Part shown: one piece after another, positions 15,384-24,030 of the stretch | How the letters are laid out: each line of letters begins with the position of its first letter | How positions within the stretch are numbered: position 1 is the stretch's first letter | NCBI GenBank assembly: GCA_019638255.1 | Contig: JAHBUD010000002.1 | Span: 290,092-354,091 of the forward strand | Direction: 5' to 3' | Origin: Cyclobacteriaceae bacterium | GTDB lineage: Bacteria; Bacteroidota; Bacteroidia; Cytophagales; Cyclobacteriaceae | Length of the DNA: 64,000 nt | Position numbers and translations under genes: made by a program | The notes under the pieces: model-generated | Databases searched by the model: none | What the model was told of the DNA's origin: nothing | The model's input: the letters and a program-made list of their open reading frames with translations, nothing else

Positions 15384-17957
15384 TTAAAACAAAATTGAAC
15401 TGATTTCTTCATATTCTGCCTCTTCCTTACCAAGTCTGTTTTTAAGTTTAATAATGTTGATTTCAATTAATTTATCTCCTTCAATTCTTAAGCAGTCCTT
15501 AAATCTCTTAAAAATGTAGTCTGCAGAGTGTCTTGATAGACCGTAATTTTGTAAAGCAATTACGATTGTATTTTGTGTTCCATACTCTAAAAAGGTTGCC
15601 CAGTTTACCCCAGCATTTTCTTCGCCTAATATTTCAATAAGCATTGCGTAATAATTATTGAAATATTTCTCAAAAAGGAATCGAAGAACACTTTCAATAT
15701 CATCAATGATATTTCCAATCAGAACATTGACATGATGTTTACTATTGTCAAATATCTCATAAGATGGTTTCCCATTTTTATAACCAACCATTAGAGTACT
15801 ACCTTTTCGGTTGCAATAAGCAATTGATTCATTGATGATTTGGCTCAATGGAACTCCATTAATCCATTGATTCATCAGAACAGCATAATAGTCAAGTTGA
15901 TTTTCAGATTTGAACCGCTTTTCCTCAGCTGCCCAATGAAACAATCCATAGAATTTATGAAGCCATTCTTGGCATATTTCATAAGTTACCTTATTAGGTA
16001 ATTTTATGGTTGCGGGATTTTTGGCTTGCTTTTTCAAAGTAAGAAAAATCTCATTCTGTATTTTGAGATTGATTGAATTGTTTGTATTTAAAACACTTGA
16101 CGGAATTTCAACTTTCCCATTTTTCTTCCGTGCTAATTCAATTATCTCATCCTTATTATCTGCAATCAGTTTTTTTATAATCTCACTACGGTAATTACTC
16201 CGTTCGATTTCAAGCGTGTCAATACTGATAATATTGGCAATGTATTCCAATATCTCTTTCATGACTACTGTTTCACCCTTTATGTCAGTATTCTCATTCA
16301 GAATTTGTTCAATTTTCTTTAATTTTTTGTCAATGTAGTTTTCAATAGATGGATTAAGTATTATTTCTGCTTCACCTTCTAAGAGAGCCTCATATTTCTT
16401 CCAGTCTTTATCGCTTTCTTTAAGACAAATGATATTGCCCGACAATTCATGTTTTAATCTACCTGCCCTACCTGCAAGATTCCAAAAGTCGATAGGCTGA
16501 AAAGTATTCCTCCCATTTTTATTATTTAAAATAAAAACATTTTTAGCAGGCAGGTTGACACCTTCCAAAAGTGTTGATGTGCAAAATACATAGTTGATTT
16601 CTCTTTCCTTAAAAAGACCTTCCACCTTGTTTCTAATTATTTGGGGCAAATTTCCAAAGTGATACCCAATTCTTCTACTCAAAAACTCACCCAAATAGTA
16701 ATCTTTATGAATGTAGGTTTTGATTTGGCGAATAACCCTCTTTACATTTCTTGTGATTTCCAACTGCTTATTCTGATTCTGCTCAAAAAGTTTTGCGGCT
16801 TTATCAACTGCATCAAATCTTGAACTGCAATACACAATATTGCTCTCGTCATCACCAATTGCTGCGAGAACATCATAAATGGTTTCTGACTTTATTACGA
16901 TTTTTGGCTCAAATTCATAATTCCCATTGTCTAAATAGTGCGTTACTCGCTTTTCTACCAAATCAACAAAAAACAGATTTTGCGAAACGGGCGTTTCTAT
17001 TGTTCTGAAAAACTGCTTTTCGTCCTTTTTGAACAGTTTCAGAAATACTTCTGGGTTCGCAACATTCGGTGAAGAGAAATATAAATTCAAGTTTGGATTT
17101 CTTCGTAGTGCCTTTGAAATTGCCGAATAAGCGGTAACTGCTCGACTATCCTTTTCTGCTGCCAGTTTATGGGCTTCATCAATAAATAAGTAGGTAATAG
17201 AAGGATTATTCTTTTGTGACAAATAGCTTAAAAGCCTTTCGGGTGTCAGTACAAAAATGTAATGGTTTTCGGTTGATGGCAATTCTGAAACATTTGAGTT
17301 GGTTATTACCGTGTAATTGTAATGCTCTAAAACATCCTTGAGTTCTTTGTTCAGGTCTATAGAAAACTGGTTAATCAAAGCCCTGGTCGGAACCATGATG
17401 ACAATATTCTCAGGCGGTTTGTTGCCGACTACTTTCCTGATGAATGATTTAATGATAAACGATTTACCCATTGAAGTAGGGCCTGAAAAGCTAAAATGTT
17501 TCGAACCGCTTATCTTTTTGTAAAGTTCAAATTGAGAATCAGTAAAAATTAAATCTTCGGTGTCGGGAACAGCTTGAATAAATTCTTTTACTTTCTTCTC
17601 AAGTTCTCTGTCAAAAGGTAATTCAGAACTGTTGTTATCATTCTTTAAAAACTCAATTCCTGGAAAATTACCCAACTTGGTTAATACAGAATGTGAGAAT
17701 GTCTGATAATATGGATTTACTTTGTAATCCTCATTGAGCAAGGTGATGAGTTGATATGCCTTGTTTCTTGCCTTTGGATTTTTGGAATTGGAAAGAATAT
17801 CAGCAAAACGAAGCGTATCATGCAATTCTTTTTCGGTTAGCTTCTTACTTCTGCCATTCTCTGAAAACAAATTGTTAGCCAATAGTTTAGCGGCTTTAAT
17901 ATTGAGAGTAATAAAGTATTCATCTTGTAAAACATCATTAGCTAAACGTTCAATCAT
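15384..17957 (-). CDS. hamB: HamB-like DEAH/Ski2-type helicase of a Hachiman anti-phage system
   Basis: An 857-residue superfamily 2 helicase. Visible motifs: Walker A GPTSMGKS (159-166), motif Ia PTRAL (190-194), TPERLL (238-243), DEAH box (260-263), motif III-like FSSPN (~294-298), motif V STLLEGVNLPA (~461-471) and motif VI NLAGRAGRL (~493-501). The last two are of Ski2 type. An N-terminal ~130-residue region precedes the core. In Hachiman, HamB monitors DNA and releases or activates the HamA nuclease. Here its ATG overlaps the hamA stop codon by 4 bp, as expected of a HamAB pair. The gene is noticeably A/T-rich compared with cmk or nqr. Confidence 0.85.
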   Translation of the reverse strand: MIERLANDVLQDEYFITLNIKAAKLLANNLFSENGRSKKLTEKELHDTLRFADILSNSKNPKARNKAYQLITLLNEDYKVNPYYQTFSHSVLTKLGNFPGIEFLKNDNNSSELPFDRELEKKVKEFIQAVPDTEDLIFTDSQFELYKKISGSKHFSFSGPTSMGKSFIIKSFIRKVVGNKPPENIVIMVPTRALINQFSIDLNKELKDVLEHYNYTVITNSNVSELPSTENHYIFVLTPERLLSYLSQKNNPSITYLFIDEAHKLAAEKDSRAVTAYSAISKALRRNPNLNLYFSSPNVANPEVFLKLFKKDEKQFFRTIETPVSQNLFFVDLVEKRVTHYLDNGNYEFEPKIVIKSETIYDVLAAIGDDESNIVYCSSRFDAVDKAAKLFEQNQNKQLEITRNVKRVIRQIKTYIHKDYYLGEFLSRRIGYHFGNLPQIIRNKVEGLFKEREINYVFCTSTLLEGVNLPAKNVFILNNKNGRNTFQPIDFWNLAGRAGRLKHELSGNIICLKESDKDWKKYEALLEGEAEIILNPSIENYIDKKLKKIEQILNENTDIKGETVVMKEILEYIANIISIDTLEIERSNYRSEIIKKLIADNKDEIIELARKKNGKVEIPSSVLNTNNSINLKIQNEIFLTLKKQAKNPATIKLPNKVTYEICQEWLHKFYGLFHWAAEEKRFKSENQLDYYAVLMNQWINGVPLSQIINESIAYCNRKGSTLMVGYKNGKPSYEIFDNSKHHVNVLIGNIIDDIESVLRFLFEKYFNNYYAMLIEILGEENAGVNWATFLEYGTQNTIVIALQNYGLSRHSADYIFKRFKDCLRIEGDKLIEINIIKLKNRLGKEEAEYEEISSILF

Positions 17958-18865
17958 TCTTCTGTTCGTGTAATTTTCTTGATGATTTCTTTCCGCGTTT
18001 CATCTAGTTTCATAAATGGGAAAACGTAAACGTAAAAGGTATAACTGTATAGTTCGTACTCTTCAATCTTCTTCTTAATGTGGCTCATTTTGCCCTCTAC
18101 TTCGGTTTTGATTTGTGATTTTATCAACTCGAGAAATTTTTCGTTACTCAAACGCTTTTCCTCATCTGTTGGGTCAATCTCAAAACCTGCGAAAATGGCA
18201 AAGGCATTGTTCTTTACAATTGGGTCGTTATCGCTTGCCTTTGGCATGATAACCGATTTGAGAAATTGATACAGATCTTCTTCAAATGCCTCTTTGCATA
18301 ACTGCGTATTGATTAAACCAATTTCATCATAGATGTTGTTCTTTTTACGATTCAGAAAATCTTTGATTGATTTAAAGGCATTAGAAATTGCTGTGGTTAA
18401 TTTCTGTTCGAGTTTTGACTCACCGAATATGAGTTGATAGTTTTTAGGTGCTAATTCCAGTAAATGAATCCCGTCTGAGCCTTTAGCATAATCATTTGAC
18501 GAAAGTTTAATTTCCAATTTTGTAAGGATTTTTGGTGCTTTTAGGTGTGCTTCGAGAAAACAAAACAGTAATAATTCACCTGCTTCGCCATCATTAACAT
18601 TATAATCTCTAAACTTCTTAGAAGCTTCCTTCACTAAGCCATGCCAACGTTTATCATTTTCAAATTCTGCTATCTGTTTTCTAGATAAAGCAAATGGAAT
18701 CATGCTTTCACCCAAATGCTCAATTAGTTCTTCATAACAAAACTGGTTATTCTCAATTTTAAGAATATGCAGATTAAGTTTTGAATTGGTATCAGGTACA
18801 TCACATTCAATCTCTTTATAGAAGAGGTCTAGGAATTTTTCGCTTATTGTTGGTTTTAATTCCAT
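17954..18865 (-). CDS. hamA: HamA-like DUF1837 effector nuclease of a Hachiman anti-phage system
   Basis: A 303-residue protein with the DUF1837/HamA signature. After an N-terminal region it shows DGEAGELLLFCFLE (~92-105), then AKGSDGIHLLEL with Asp131, then LIFGESKLE with Glu149 and Lys151, the PD-(D/E)XK-like catalytic set. A helical C-terminal half follows with YTFYVYVFPFMKLDETR near the end, also typical of the family. It is translated ahead of hamB with a 4-bp overlap. In characterised Hachiman systems HamA degrades DNA once HamB senses aberrant DNA. The identification rests on motif order plus the partner helicase; no similarity search was possible. Confidence 0.83.
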   Translation of the reverse strand: MELKPTISEKFLDLFYKEIECDVPDTNSKLNLHILKIENNQFCYEELIEHLGESMIPFALSRKQIAEFENDKRWHGLVKEASKKFRDYNVNDGEAGELLLFCFLEAHLKAPKILTKLEIKLSSNDYAKGSDGIHLLELAPKNYQLIFGESKLEQKLTTAISNAFKSIKDFLNRKKNNIYDEIGLINTQLCKEAFEEDLYQFLKSVIMPKASDNDPIVKNNAFAIFAGFEIDPTDEEKRLSNEKFLELIKSQIKTEVEGKMSHIKKKIEEYELYSYTFYVYVFPFMKLDETRKEIIKKITRTEE

Positions 18866-19015
18866 AGAGTTTTATCATCAATAGCTTATTATCACATTCT
18901 GAATCAGTTATCTAGCAAGAGTGAATATACCTCAAACCCGGTTTTTTCAAAACCCAAGTAAAGAATTTCTCACCAAGTCTTAGCAAAACTGCGTAGACTT
19001 CCATCATTCACAATA

Positions 19016-19032
19016 GGAGTAACTCCTACGGT
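19016..19032. repeat. Short ACTCCTACGG repeat
   Basis: GGAGTAACTCCTACGGT contains a small inverted repeat (GGAGT/ACTCC) and the ACTCCTACGG word also found near 4505. It lies between the hamA start and the next small gene, in otherwise featureless A/T-rich sequence (18866-19071), on the right side of the accessory block. Confidence 0.4.
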
Positions 19033-19071
19033 ATACACCAAAAAAATTAAGGAAGTAGAAACATAAACGGC

Positions 19072-19272
19072 TTAACCGAACGATTTTATTTTGCCGAGTC
19101 TTTCAAGTAGCTCCCTGTCCTCGGTTAAAATGTCTTTCAGGTTTTTCATCACGGTTAACTGGTCGGCATGATTTTCAGCCTGCTTCAAAAAAGCCAAAAT
19201 GTCCTGAAGCACACTTTCGGGTACTTTGTCAAGCGATTTCTGTATTTCCGATTTAATTTCCTCGGTTGTCAT
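19072..19272 (-). CDS. Small helical acidic protein, orphan antitoxin-like
   Basis: A 66-residue protein beginning MTTEEIKSEIQKSLDKVPESVLQDILAFLKQ. This N-terminal pattern (two helices around a D-K-(V/L)-P-E turn) is common in small Bacteroidota proteins annotated as DUF2281-like or antitoxin-like. No toxin gene follows: the 206 bp downstream to hamA hold no frame. The role is unknown. Its promoter region is divergent from the serpin gene. Confidence 0.6.
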   Translation of the reverse strand: MTTEEIKSEIQKSLDKVPESVLQDILAFLKQAENHADQLTVMKNLKDILTEDRELLERLGKIKSFG

Positions 19273-19350
19273 AGTCGTTCAGTTCACTGGCTAAGGTACA
19301 AAATTTAACAATCTCTTTTTTCCAGGAATTGTACTGGATACGAACAAAAA

Positions 19351-19380
19351 AGAGTTGAGAAGCATCTGCTTCCCAACTCT
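19351..19380 (-). terminator. Terminator-like hairpin in a divergent gap
   Basis: AGAGTTG-a-GAAGCA / TGCTTC-c-CAACTCT makes a 13-pair stem with one mismatch. On the minus strand it is followed by TTTTTTG, the form of an intrinsic terminator. It lies between divergent genes (19272 start and the serpin), where a terminator is not expected, so it may stop antisense transcription coming from the serpin region. Confidence 0.55.
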
Positions 19381-19465
19381 AAACCGTCTTTCTTCAATGC
19401 GTGGAAACTTTTTCCAACTTATTTTGCTGTAGGTGGGTCTAACGAACATGATGACCCAAAAAACC

Positions 19466-20692
19466 ATGAGCCTGATGAGAAAATTAGCCGTACTATTTCT
19501 GATTCTTGCTTTCACGGCCTGCGAGGAAACAGCCGTTACACCTGATAATCCACCAAACCTCAGAACACTCTCAGCGGCCGAACGACAGGCATCCAAAAGT
19601 TCAAATGATTTTGCCTTCAACCTGTTTCGCAACCTGCCGTCAGACCCTGCCGATAATTCATTTATTTCTCCCCTGAGTGTAAGCATGGCGCTGGGCATGT
19701 TGTTGAATGGTACAGATGGAGAAGTGCGGCAAAGCATCCTGAACACCATCGACTTCAACGATTTTACAGCGGAAGAAGTGAATGCAGGCTTTCATGATCT
19801 TACCGACCTGCTGCTGTCAATGGACAAGAAAGTAAATTTTGGATTGGCCAATTCCGTGTGGTATCGTCTGGGCCTCACCGTTAACTCCAGCTTCGCATCG
19901 GTAATCGAAAATTATTATGATGGAAAAATTATGGGGCTTGATTTTGATAACCCCACATCAAAAGATGTCATTAACAATTGGGTAGAGAGCAAAACCAACA
20001 ACCGGATCAAAAATCTCATTCAACAAATCAATCCGGATCACGTGATGTTCCTGGTCAACGCCATTTACTTCAAAGGCGATTGGAAATACCAATTTGATAA
20101 ATCCAAAACCAAAAAAGCACCTTTCACCACGCTGAGCGGAGCAACCACACAGGTGGATATGATGTTTTCGAAAGGTGTTTCGATGAAATATAAATCCACA
20201 CCCGATTTTCAATTGCTGGACATTCCCTATGGCAACGGTCAGTTCAGGTTTACAATACTGATGCCTAACGAATATGCCGGAATTACCTCACTGATTGAAA
20301 CCCTTAACGCTGAAACGTTCAACACGCTGCTCGATGCGTCAGATTCCATCAGTGTTGAACTGGAACTTCCTAAGTTTAAAATGAACTGGCGAGATGATCT
20401 TAAGTTATCACTGGAACAAATGGGCATGATCATGACCGGCTTTCCACTTCTCTTTGAAGGACCAATGCCTCCAATTGGAGTAGATCAGGTAATTCATCAA
20501 TCATTCCTTGAAGTAAACGAAGAAGGATCAGAAGCGGCTGCGGCAACGGCCATCGTATCCATGACCCTTTGTGCTTGTCCTCAAGCACCGCCAAAAATCA
20601 CCATCGACAAACCCTTCCTGTTTATGATCCGGGAAAAACACAGCGGAGCTATTTTGTTTATGGGGCATTTAACGGATCCGGGCGCGTTGTAG
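19466..20692 (+). CDS. Serpin-family protease inhibitor lipoprotein
   Basis: Exported serine/cysteine protease inhibitor of about 408 residues. In-frame starts exist at 19433 (GTG), 19448, 19466 and 19475; those near 19466-19475 put MRKLAVLFLILAFTAC at the N-terminus, a clean lipoprotein signal. Serpin signatures are clear: FISPLSVSMALGMLLNG, the NAIYFKGDWKYQF block, and the reactive-centre hinge VNEEGSEAAAATA with small residues, as in inhibitory serpins. By alignment with the alpha-1-antitrypsin loop P1 falls on Leu in SMTLCAC. The C-terminal KPFLFMIREKHSGAILFMGHL completes the fold. Serpins are rare in bacteria; this one probably protects the cell surface from proteases. Confidence 0.9.
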   Translation: MSLMRKLAVLFLILAFTACEETAVTPDNPPNLRTLSAAERQASKSSNDFAFNLFRNLPSDPADNSFISPLSVSMALGMLLNGTDGEVRQSILNTIDFNDFTAEEVNAGFHDLTDLLLSMDKKVNFGLANSVWYRLGLTVNSSFASVIENYYDGKIMGLDFDNPTSKDVINNWVESKTNNRIKNLIQQINPDHVMFLVNAIYFKGDWKYQFDKSKTKKAPFTTLSGATTQVDMMFSKGVSMKYKSTPDFQLLDIPYGNGQFRFTILMPNEYAGITSLIETLNAETFNTLLDASDSISVELELPKFKMNWRDDLKLSLEQMGMIMTGFPLLFEGPMPPIGVDQVIHQSFLEVNEEGSEAAAATAIVSMTLCACPQAPPKITIDKPFLFMIREKHSGAILFMGHLTDPGAL

Positions 20693-20694
20693 CA

Positions 20695-21084
20695 TTAAAC
20701 AACCGTGGAGTCGTAAACAACAACTTTCGCCCAAAGCGATGAACACTCCTCCACAAATTTTTTGTGGATCGGATGCTCCTGGTAGATGTTCTGTCCTTCT
20801 ACATCATCAAAGAACATCAGTTCTGAAACACTGAAACTATTGTCGACTACCTCACGCTTTTCGGTGGATGCAGGCACACCGATGTGCAGTTCGCGAACGG
20901 TTTCAATGGCACGCAGTGAACGAATGCCGGCAATGAGTTTCTCCCGATCGGCTTTCGATTCCGGATTCTTTAACCAGAAGTACACCTGGTGCAGGAGTTT
21001 TGATTTTTGCAGTAACGTTGTTGGCGCAGCCACTGCGCTTACGCCCATCAGGGAGGCGGTGGTAATAAATGTTTTTCGGTTCAT
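20695..21084 (-). CDS. Dabb (stress-responsive A/B barrel) domain protein with signal peptide
   Basis: A 129-residue protein. The N-terminus MNRKTFITTASLMGVSAVAAP is a signal peptide resembling a weak Tat-type leader without twin arginines. After cleavage it reads LHQVYFWLKNPESKADREKLIAGIRSLRAIETVRELHIG, the typical start of a dimeric Dabb barrel, with the later H-P-x-H-x-x-F (HPIHKKFVEE) block. Function unknown; exported Dabb proteins are frequent in Bacteroidota. It is convergent with the serpin, with a 2-bp gap. Confidence 0.82.
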   Translation of the reverse strand: MNRKTFITTASLMGVSAVAAPTTLLQKSKLLHQVYFWLKNPESKADREKLIAGIRSLRAIETVRELHIGVPASTEKREVVDNSFSVSELMFFDDVEGQNIYQEHPIHKKFVEECSSLWAKVVVYDSTVV

Positions 21085-21160
21085 GGGATGAAGTAACGGA
21101 TTTTAGATGTAGGGGCAAAATTTGCTACAAATCAAAATATGACAATCCGGTTGATTCAGA

Positions 21161-21228
21161 AAACCGCTAAGGCGCTAAGGCGCTAAGCAATCCGTAAATA
21201 CTTTGCGTCTTTGCTCCTCTGCGGTAAA
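21161..21228. repeat. Dispersed inverted repeat, GCGGTAA family, copy 3
   Basis: Begins AACCGCTAAGGCGCTAAGGCG and ends TTTGCTCCTCTGCGGTAAAG. The inverted halves are linked by 'caatccgtaaata'. It shares ends and internal words with the elements at 3202-3273 and 13601-13704, and adjoins the larger repeat field to its right. Confidence 0.72.
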
Positions 21229-21264
21229 GTTAAGAGGTAACTTTTCGTTTACTCTCAACTATGT

Positions 21265-21699
21265 CGTGTGGGATTGCTTCGTCACTGAACAATTCGTGTA
21301 ATTCATTAACCTTATCAACGTTCCTCGCAATGACGCGAAATTTATTTTCGTCATTGCGTCCGCCTGCTGCAGGCAGGAACGGAAGCGAGGGCATATGTGA
21401 TGGAGTGAAGCCTTTCTGCCGAACAGGCAGGCAATCTCAATCGTTACGTTTAGCGCTCACTATATAACGTGGGATTGCTTCGTCACGCGTAAAGATTTTG
21501 TAACACGGAAGACCGGGTTGCGTTCCTCGCAATGACGTATTAATTTAATCCGTCATTGCGAGCGGAAGCGTTGGATGTGTAATGGCGCGAAGCAATCCCA
21601 ATCTACACGTTTAGTTACCACTATATAATGTGGGATTGCTTCGTCACGAAATAGTTTATATAGACGATATAGCACGGTCAACGTTCTTTGCAATGACGA
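21265..21699. repeat. Repeat field: GGGATTGCTTCGTCAC / TCGCAATGACG modules
   Basis: A non-coding stretch of about 435 bp. Three direct units (starting near 21270, 21471 and 21631) begin GGGATTGCTTCGTCAC and end in CGTTC(C/T)T(C/T)GCAATGACG. Two inverted units, beginning CGTCATTGCG (21349 and 21551) and running to GAAG..GCAATC(C/T)C, alternate with them. Units 2 and 3 also share the upstream words CACTATATAA(C/T)GTGGG. One inverted unit carries an inserted CTGCCGAACAGGCAGGC palindrome. A related module lies at 24942-25106. No ORF, transposase or terminal duplication was seen. The remainder of the gap to 21757 is featureless. Confidence 0.82.
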
Positions 21700-21757
21700 G
21701 GTCAATGCATTTTCTTATCGCAGAATTCACTATCTTTTCCATCTCATTCAGCTACAC

Positions 21758-22960
21758 ATGCATTTTTTTCAAACCGACAAAACCAAACAACTTTTACCAC
21801 AATACAAACAGTTTTTGGAAGAACACCTCTACCCCATCGAACTGGATGCGTTAAGCAAACCATTCAGGCAGTCGTTGCCAACCTTGCAAGCGCTACGTGC
21901 GAAAGCAAAAGCAAACGGATTGTTCAATCCGCATTTGACTCAGGAAGATGGTGGTGTTGGTCTTTCGTTGGTGGAATTTGCACAAGTGAGTGAACTGTTG
22001 GGCACTTCACCCCTCGGGCATTACATATTCAACTGCCAGGCCCCCGACATCGGGAACATGGAATTGCTGCATGAATTTGCTTCGCCAGAACTAAAAGAAA
22101 AATATTTAAAGCCACTGATGCAAGGCGACATCCGCTCTTGCTTTGCCATGACAGAACCTGCTTTTGCCGGATCCAATCCAGTGCATTTGGGAACCACCGC
22201 TGTGAAGCAAGGCAACAACTATGTCATCAACGGGCACAAGTGGTTTACCTCCAGTGCCGATGGGGCAGCCTTTACCGTAGTAATGGCCGTAACTGATCCG
22301 GAGAATAAAAATCCATACGAACGTGCCAGCATGATCATCGTGCCGTTGCCACATGAAGGCGTTGAACTCGTGCGCAACATTCCGGTAATGGGCGATGCCG
22401 GTGAAGATTACTTCAGTCATGCCGAATTGAAATTCAACAACTGCACCGTGCCTATTACCAATCGTGTGGGTGATGAAGGAAAAGGTTTTGCGTTGGCGCA
22501 GGCGCGCCTCGGCCCTGGCCGTATTCACCATTGCATGCGGTGGATCGGCATTTGCGAACGAGCCTTTGCCTTGATGTGCGCACGTGCTGCTACACGTGAA
22601 CTCAGTGAACACAAGATGCTTGGGCATCAGCAAGTCATTCAACACTGGATTGCCGAATGCCGCGCAAACATAACTGCAGCACGATTGATGGTGCTGCACA
22701 CGGCACACGCCATGGAAGCACAGGGCACCAAAGCGGTGAAGGAAGAAATTTCCACCATCAAATTTTTTGTCGCGAATGTGCTGATGGGCGTACTCGACAA
22801 AGCTATACAGGTACATGGTGCGTTGGGCATCACCGATGATACGTTGCTCTCCTTCTGGTACCGGCATGAACGCGCTGCCCGCATTTACGATGGCCCCGAT
22901 GAAGTGCACAAGTCGGCACTCGCCAAAAGTATTTTAAAACAATACGGATTGAAATTCTGA
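21758..22960 (+). CDS. Acyl-CoA dehydrogenase (ACAD10/11-like)
   Basis: FAD-dependent enzyme of 400 residues, the normal length. N-terminal helices, then the beta domain with CFAMTEPAFAGSNP (FAD/substrate binding) and INGHKWFTSSADGA, then the C-terminal helical domain with QVHGALGITDD and IYDGPDEVHKSALAK. The GPDEVH form, rather than Y-E-G-T, is characteristic of the ACAD10/11-like subgroup. Its stop overlaps the ATG of an APH-type kinase gene (TGATG), a pairing that mirrors the fused kinase-ACAD proteins of animals. It is the first gene of a three-gene unit with an SDR. Probable role: catabolism of a hydroxylated acyl-CoA. Confidence 0.9.
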   Translation: MHFFQTDKTKQLLPQYKQFLEEHLYPIELDALSKPFRQSLPTLQALRAKAKANGLFNPHLTQEDGGVGLSLVEFAQVSELLGTSPLGHYIFNCQAPDIGNMELLHEFASPELKEKYLKPLMQGDIRSCFAMTEPAFAGSNPVHLGTTAVKQGNNYVINGHKWFTSSADGAAFTVVMAVTDPENKNPYERASMIIVPLPHEGVELVRNIPVMGDAGEDYFSHAELKFNNCTVPITNRVGDEGKGFALAQARLGPGRIHHCMRWIGICERAFALMCARAATRELSEHKMLGHQQVIQHWIAECRANITAARLMVLHTAHAMEAQGTKAVKEEISTIKFFVANVLMGVLDKAIQVHGALGITDDTLLSFWYRHERAARIYDGPDEVHKSALAKSILKQYGLKF

Positions 22961-24024
22961 TGGAACACGTGAAGCCCGATCAACCCGTTGAAGCACGCCA
23001 ACACGAAGTGCCGGACGTACGCAAACTAAACGCGTGGTTAAAATCAGTTGCACCCCATTTTGGTGAGGTGTTGTCCATTGAACAATTTCCAAGCGGCTAC
23101 TCGAACCTTACGTTCTGCTTAAAAACAGCAACTCAGGAATACATTCTACGCAGGCCACCCATTGGCGCCAACATCAAATCCGCCCACGACATGGGGCGTG
23201 AGTTTATGGTGCTCACGCGATTAAAACCTCACTTCGGAAAAATTCCATCGCCTATTATTTATGGTGAGGATGAATCCGTTATTGGCGCACCGTTCTACAT
23301 CATGCAACGGTTGCAGGGTGTTATCCTGCGGGCGAGTCATGCACAGCAACTGAAATTATCGCCTGAAATTTTCAAATCCATTTCGGAGGCGTTGGTGGAT
23401 ACATTGGTTGAGTTGCACAGCATCGATATTGTTAAAACCGGGTTGGATCAACTCGGAAAACCCGAAGGCTATGTACAACGCCAGGTAGAAGGATGGATAA
23501 AGCGTTACTACGCAGCAGAGACCGATTCACTCGAACACATGAATCAGTTGGCCGCGTGGTTGAAGCAACAACAACCGGTATCCCAACAACCCACATTCCT
23601 TCACAATGATTTTAAATACGATAACGTCATCCTTGATCCAAACAACCTGAGTCACATCATCGGTGTACTCGATTGGGAGATGGCTACGGTTGGCGATCCG
23701 TTGATGGATCTTGGCGCAAGCCTGGCGTACTGGAGTGAAGCAACCGACACTTCGATACTTCAAAGTTTTAACCTCACAGTACTACCCGGTAACTTAACAC
23801 GACAACAAGTAGTAAATCGGTACGAGGAAAAAAGCAGTCGCGATATTTCGGGCATTCATTTTTATTATGTGTTCGGATTGTTCAAGAATGCGGTTATCGC
23901 CCAACAAATTTACGCGCGTTGGAAACAAGGCTTTTCGAAAGACCCACGCTTTGGCGGATTGATACACGTGATCAAGGCGCTGGCGAATCAAGGTGTGAAA
24001 TCATTGGAAACTCAGAATTTATAA
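22960..24024 (+). CDS. APH-family phosphotransferase (ACAD10/11 kinase-like)
   Basis: A 354-residue aminoglycoside phosphotransferase-fold kinase. Visible: the nucleotide-binding beta sheet with FPSGYSNLTFCL (~43-54) and YILRRPP (~61-67), the catalytic loop LHNDFKYDN (~214-222) and the metal-binding DWE (238-240) in VLDWEMATVGDPLMDLG. This last block is typical of ACAD10/11 kinase domains and bacterial 4-hydroxyacyl-CoA kinases such as LvaA, not of antibiotic-resistance enzymes. Its ATG overlaps the acyl-CoA dehydrogenase stop. The likely substrate is a hydroxyacyl-CoA, which is an inference from context. Confidence 0.88.
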   Translation: MEHVKPDQPVEARQHEVPDVRKLNAWLKSVAPHFGEVLSIEQFPSGYSNLTFCLKTATQEYILRRPPIGANIKSAHDMGREFMVLTRLKPHFGKIPSPIIYGEDESVIGAPFYIMQRLQGVILRASHAQQLKLSPEIFKSISEALVDTLVELHSIDIVKTGLDQLGKPEGYVQRQVEGWIKRYYAAETDSLEHMNQLAAWLKQQQPVSQQPTFLHNDFKYDNVILDPNNLSHIIGVLDWEMATVGDPLMDLGASLAYWSEATDTSILQSFNLTVLPGNLTRQQVVNRYEEKSSRDISGIHFYYVFGLFKNAVIAQQIYARWKQGFSKDPRFGGLIHVIKALANQGVKSLETQNL

Positions 24025-24030
24025 ATCGTT

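Noticed and set aside
19291..19758. 155-codon minus-strand frame over the serpin 5' end
   Set aside because: It runs through the terminator-like hairpin and opposes the serpin signal peptide; its translation is Ser/Arg-rich and not protein-like.
21265..21699. CRISPR array
   Set aside because: The repeats alternate in orientation, vary in length and are separated irregularly; there are no uniform spacers and no cas genes.
22106..22909. 267-codon minus-strand frame inside the acyl-CoA dehydrogenase gene
   Set aside because: It is antisense to a conserved enzyme, rich in His/Cys as expected of a shadow frame, and has no recognisable domain.
22960..24024. Aminoglycoside-resistance kinase
   Set aside because: The APH fold is shared, but the DWEMATVGDPLMDLG block and coupling to an acyl-CoA dehydrogenase fit the ACAD10/11-type kinases instead.
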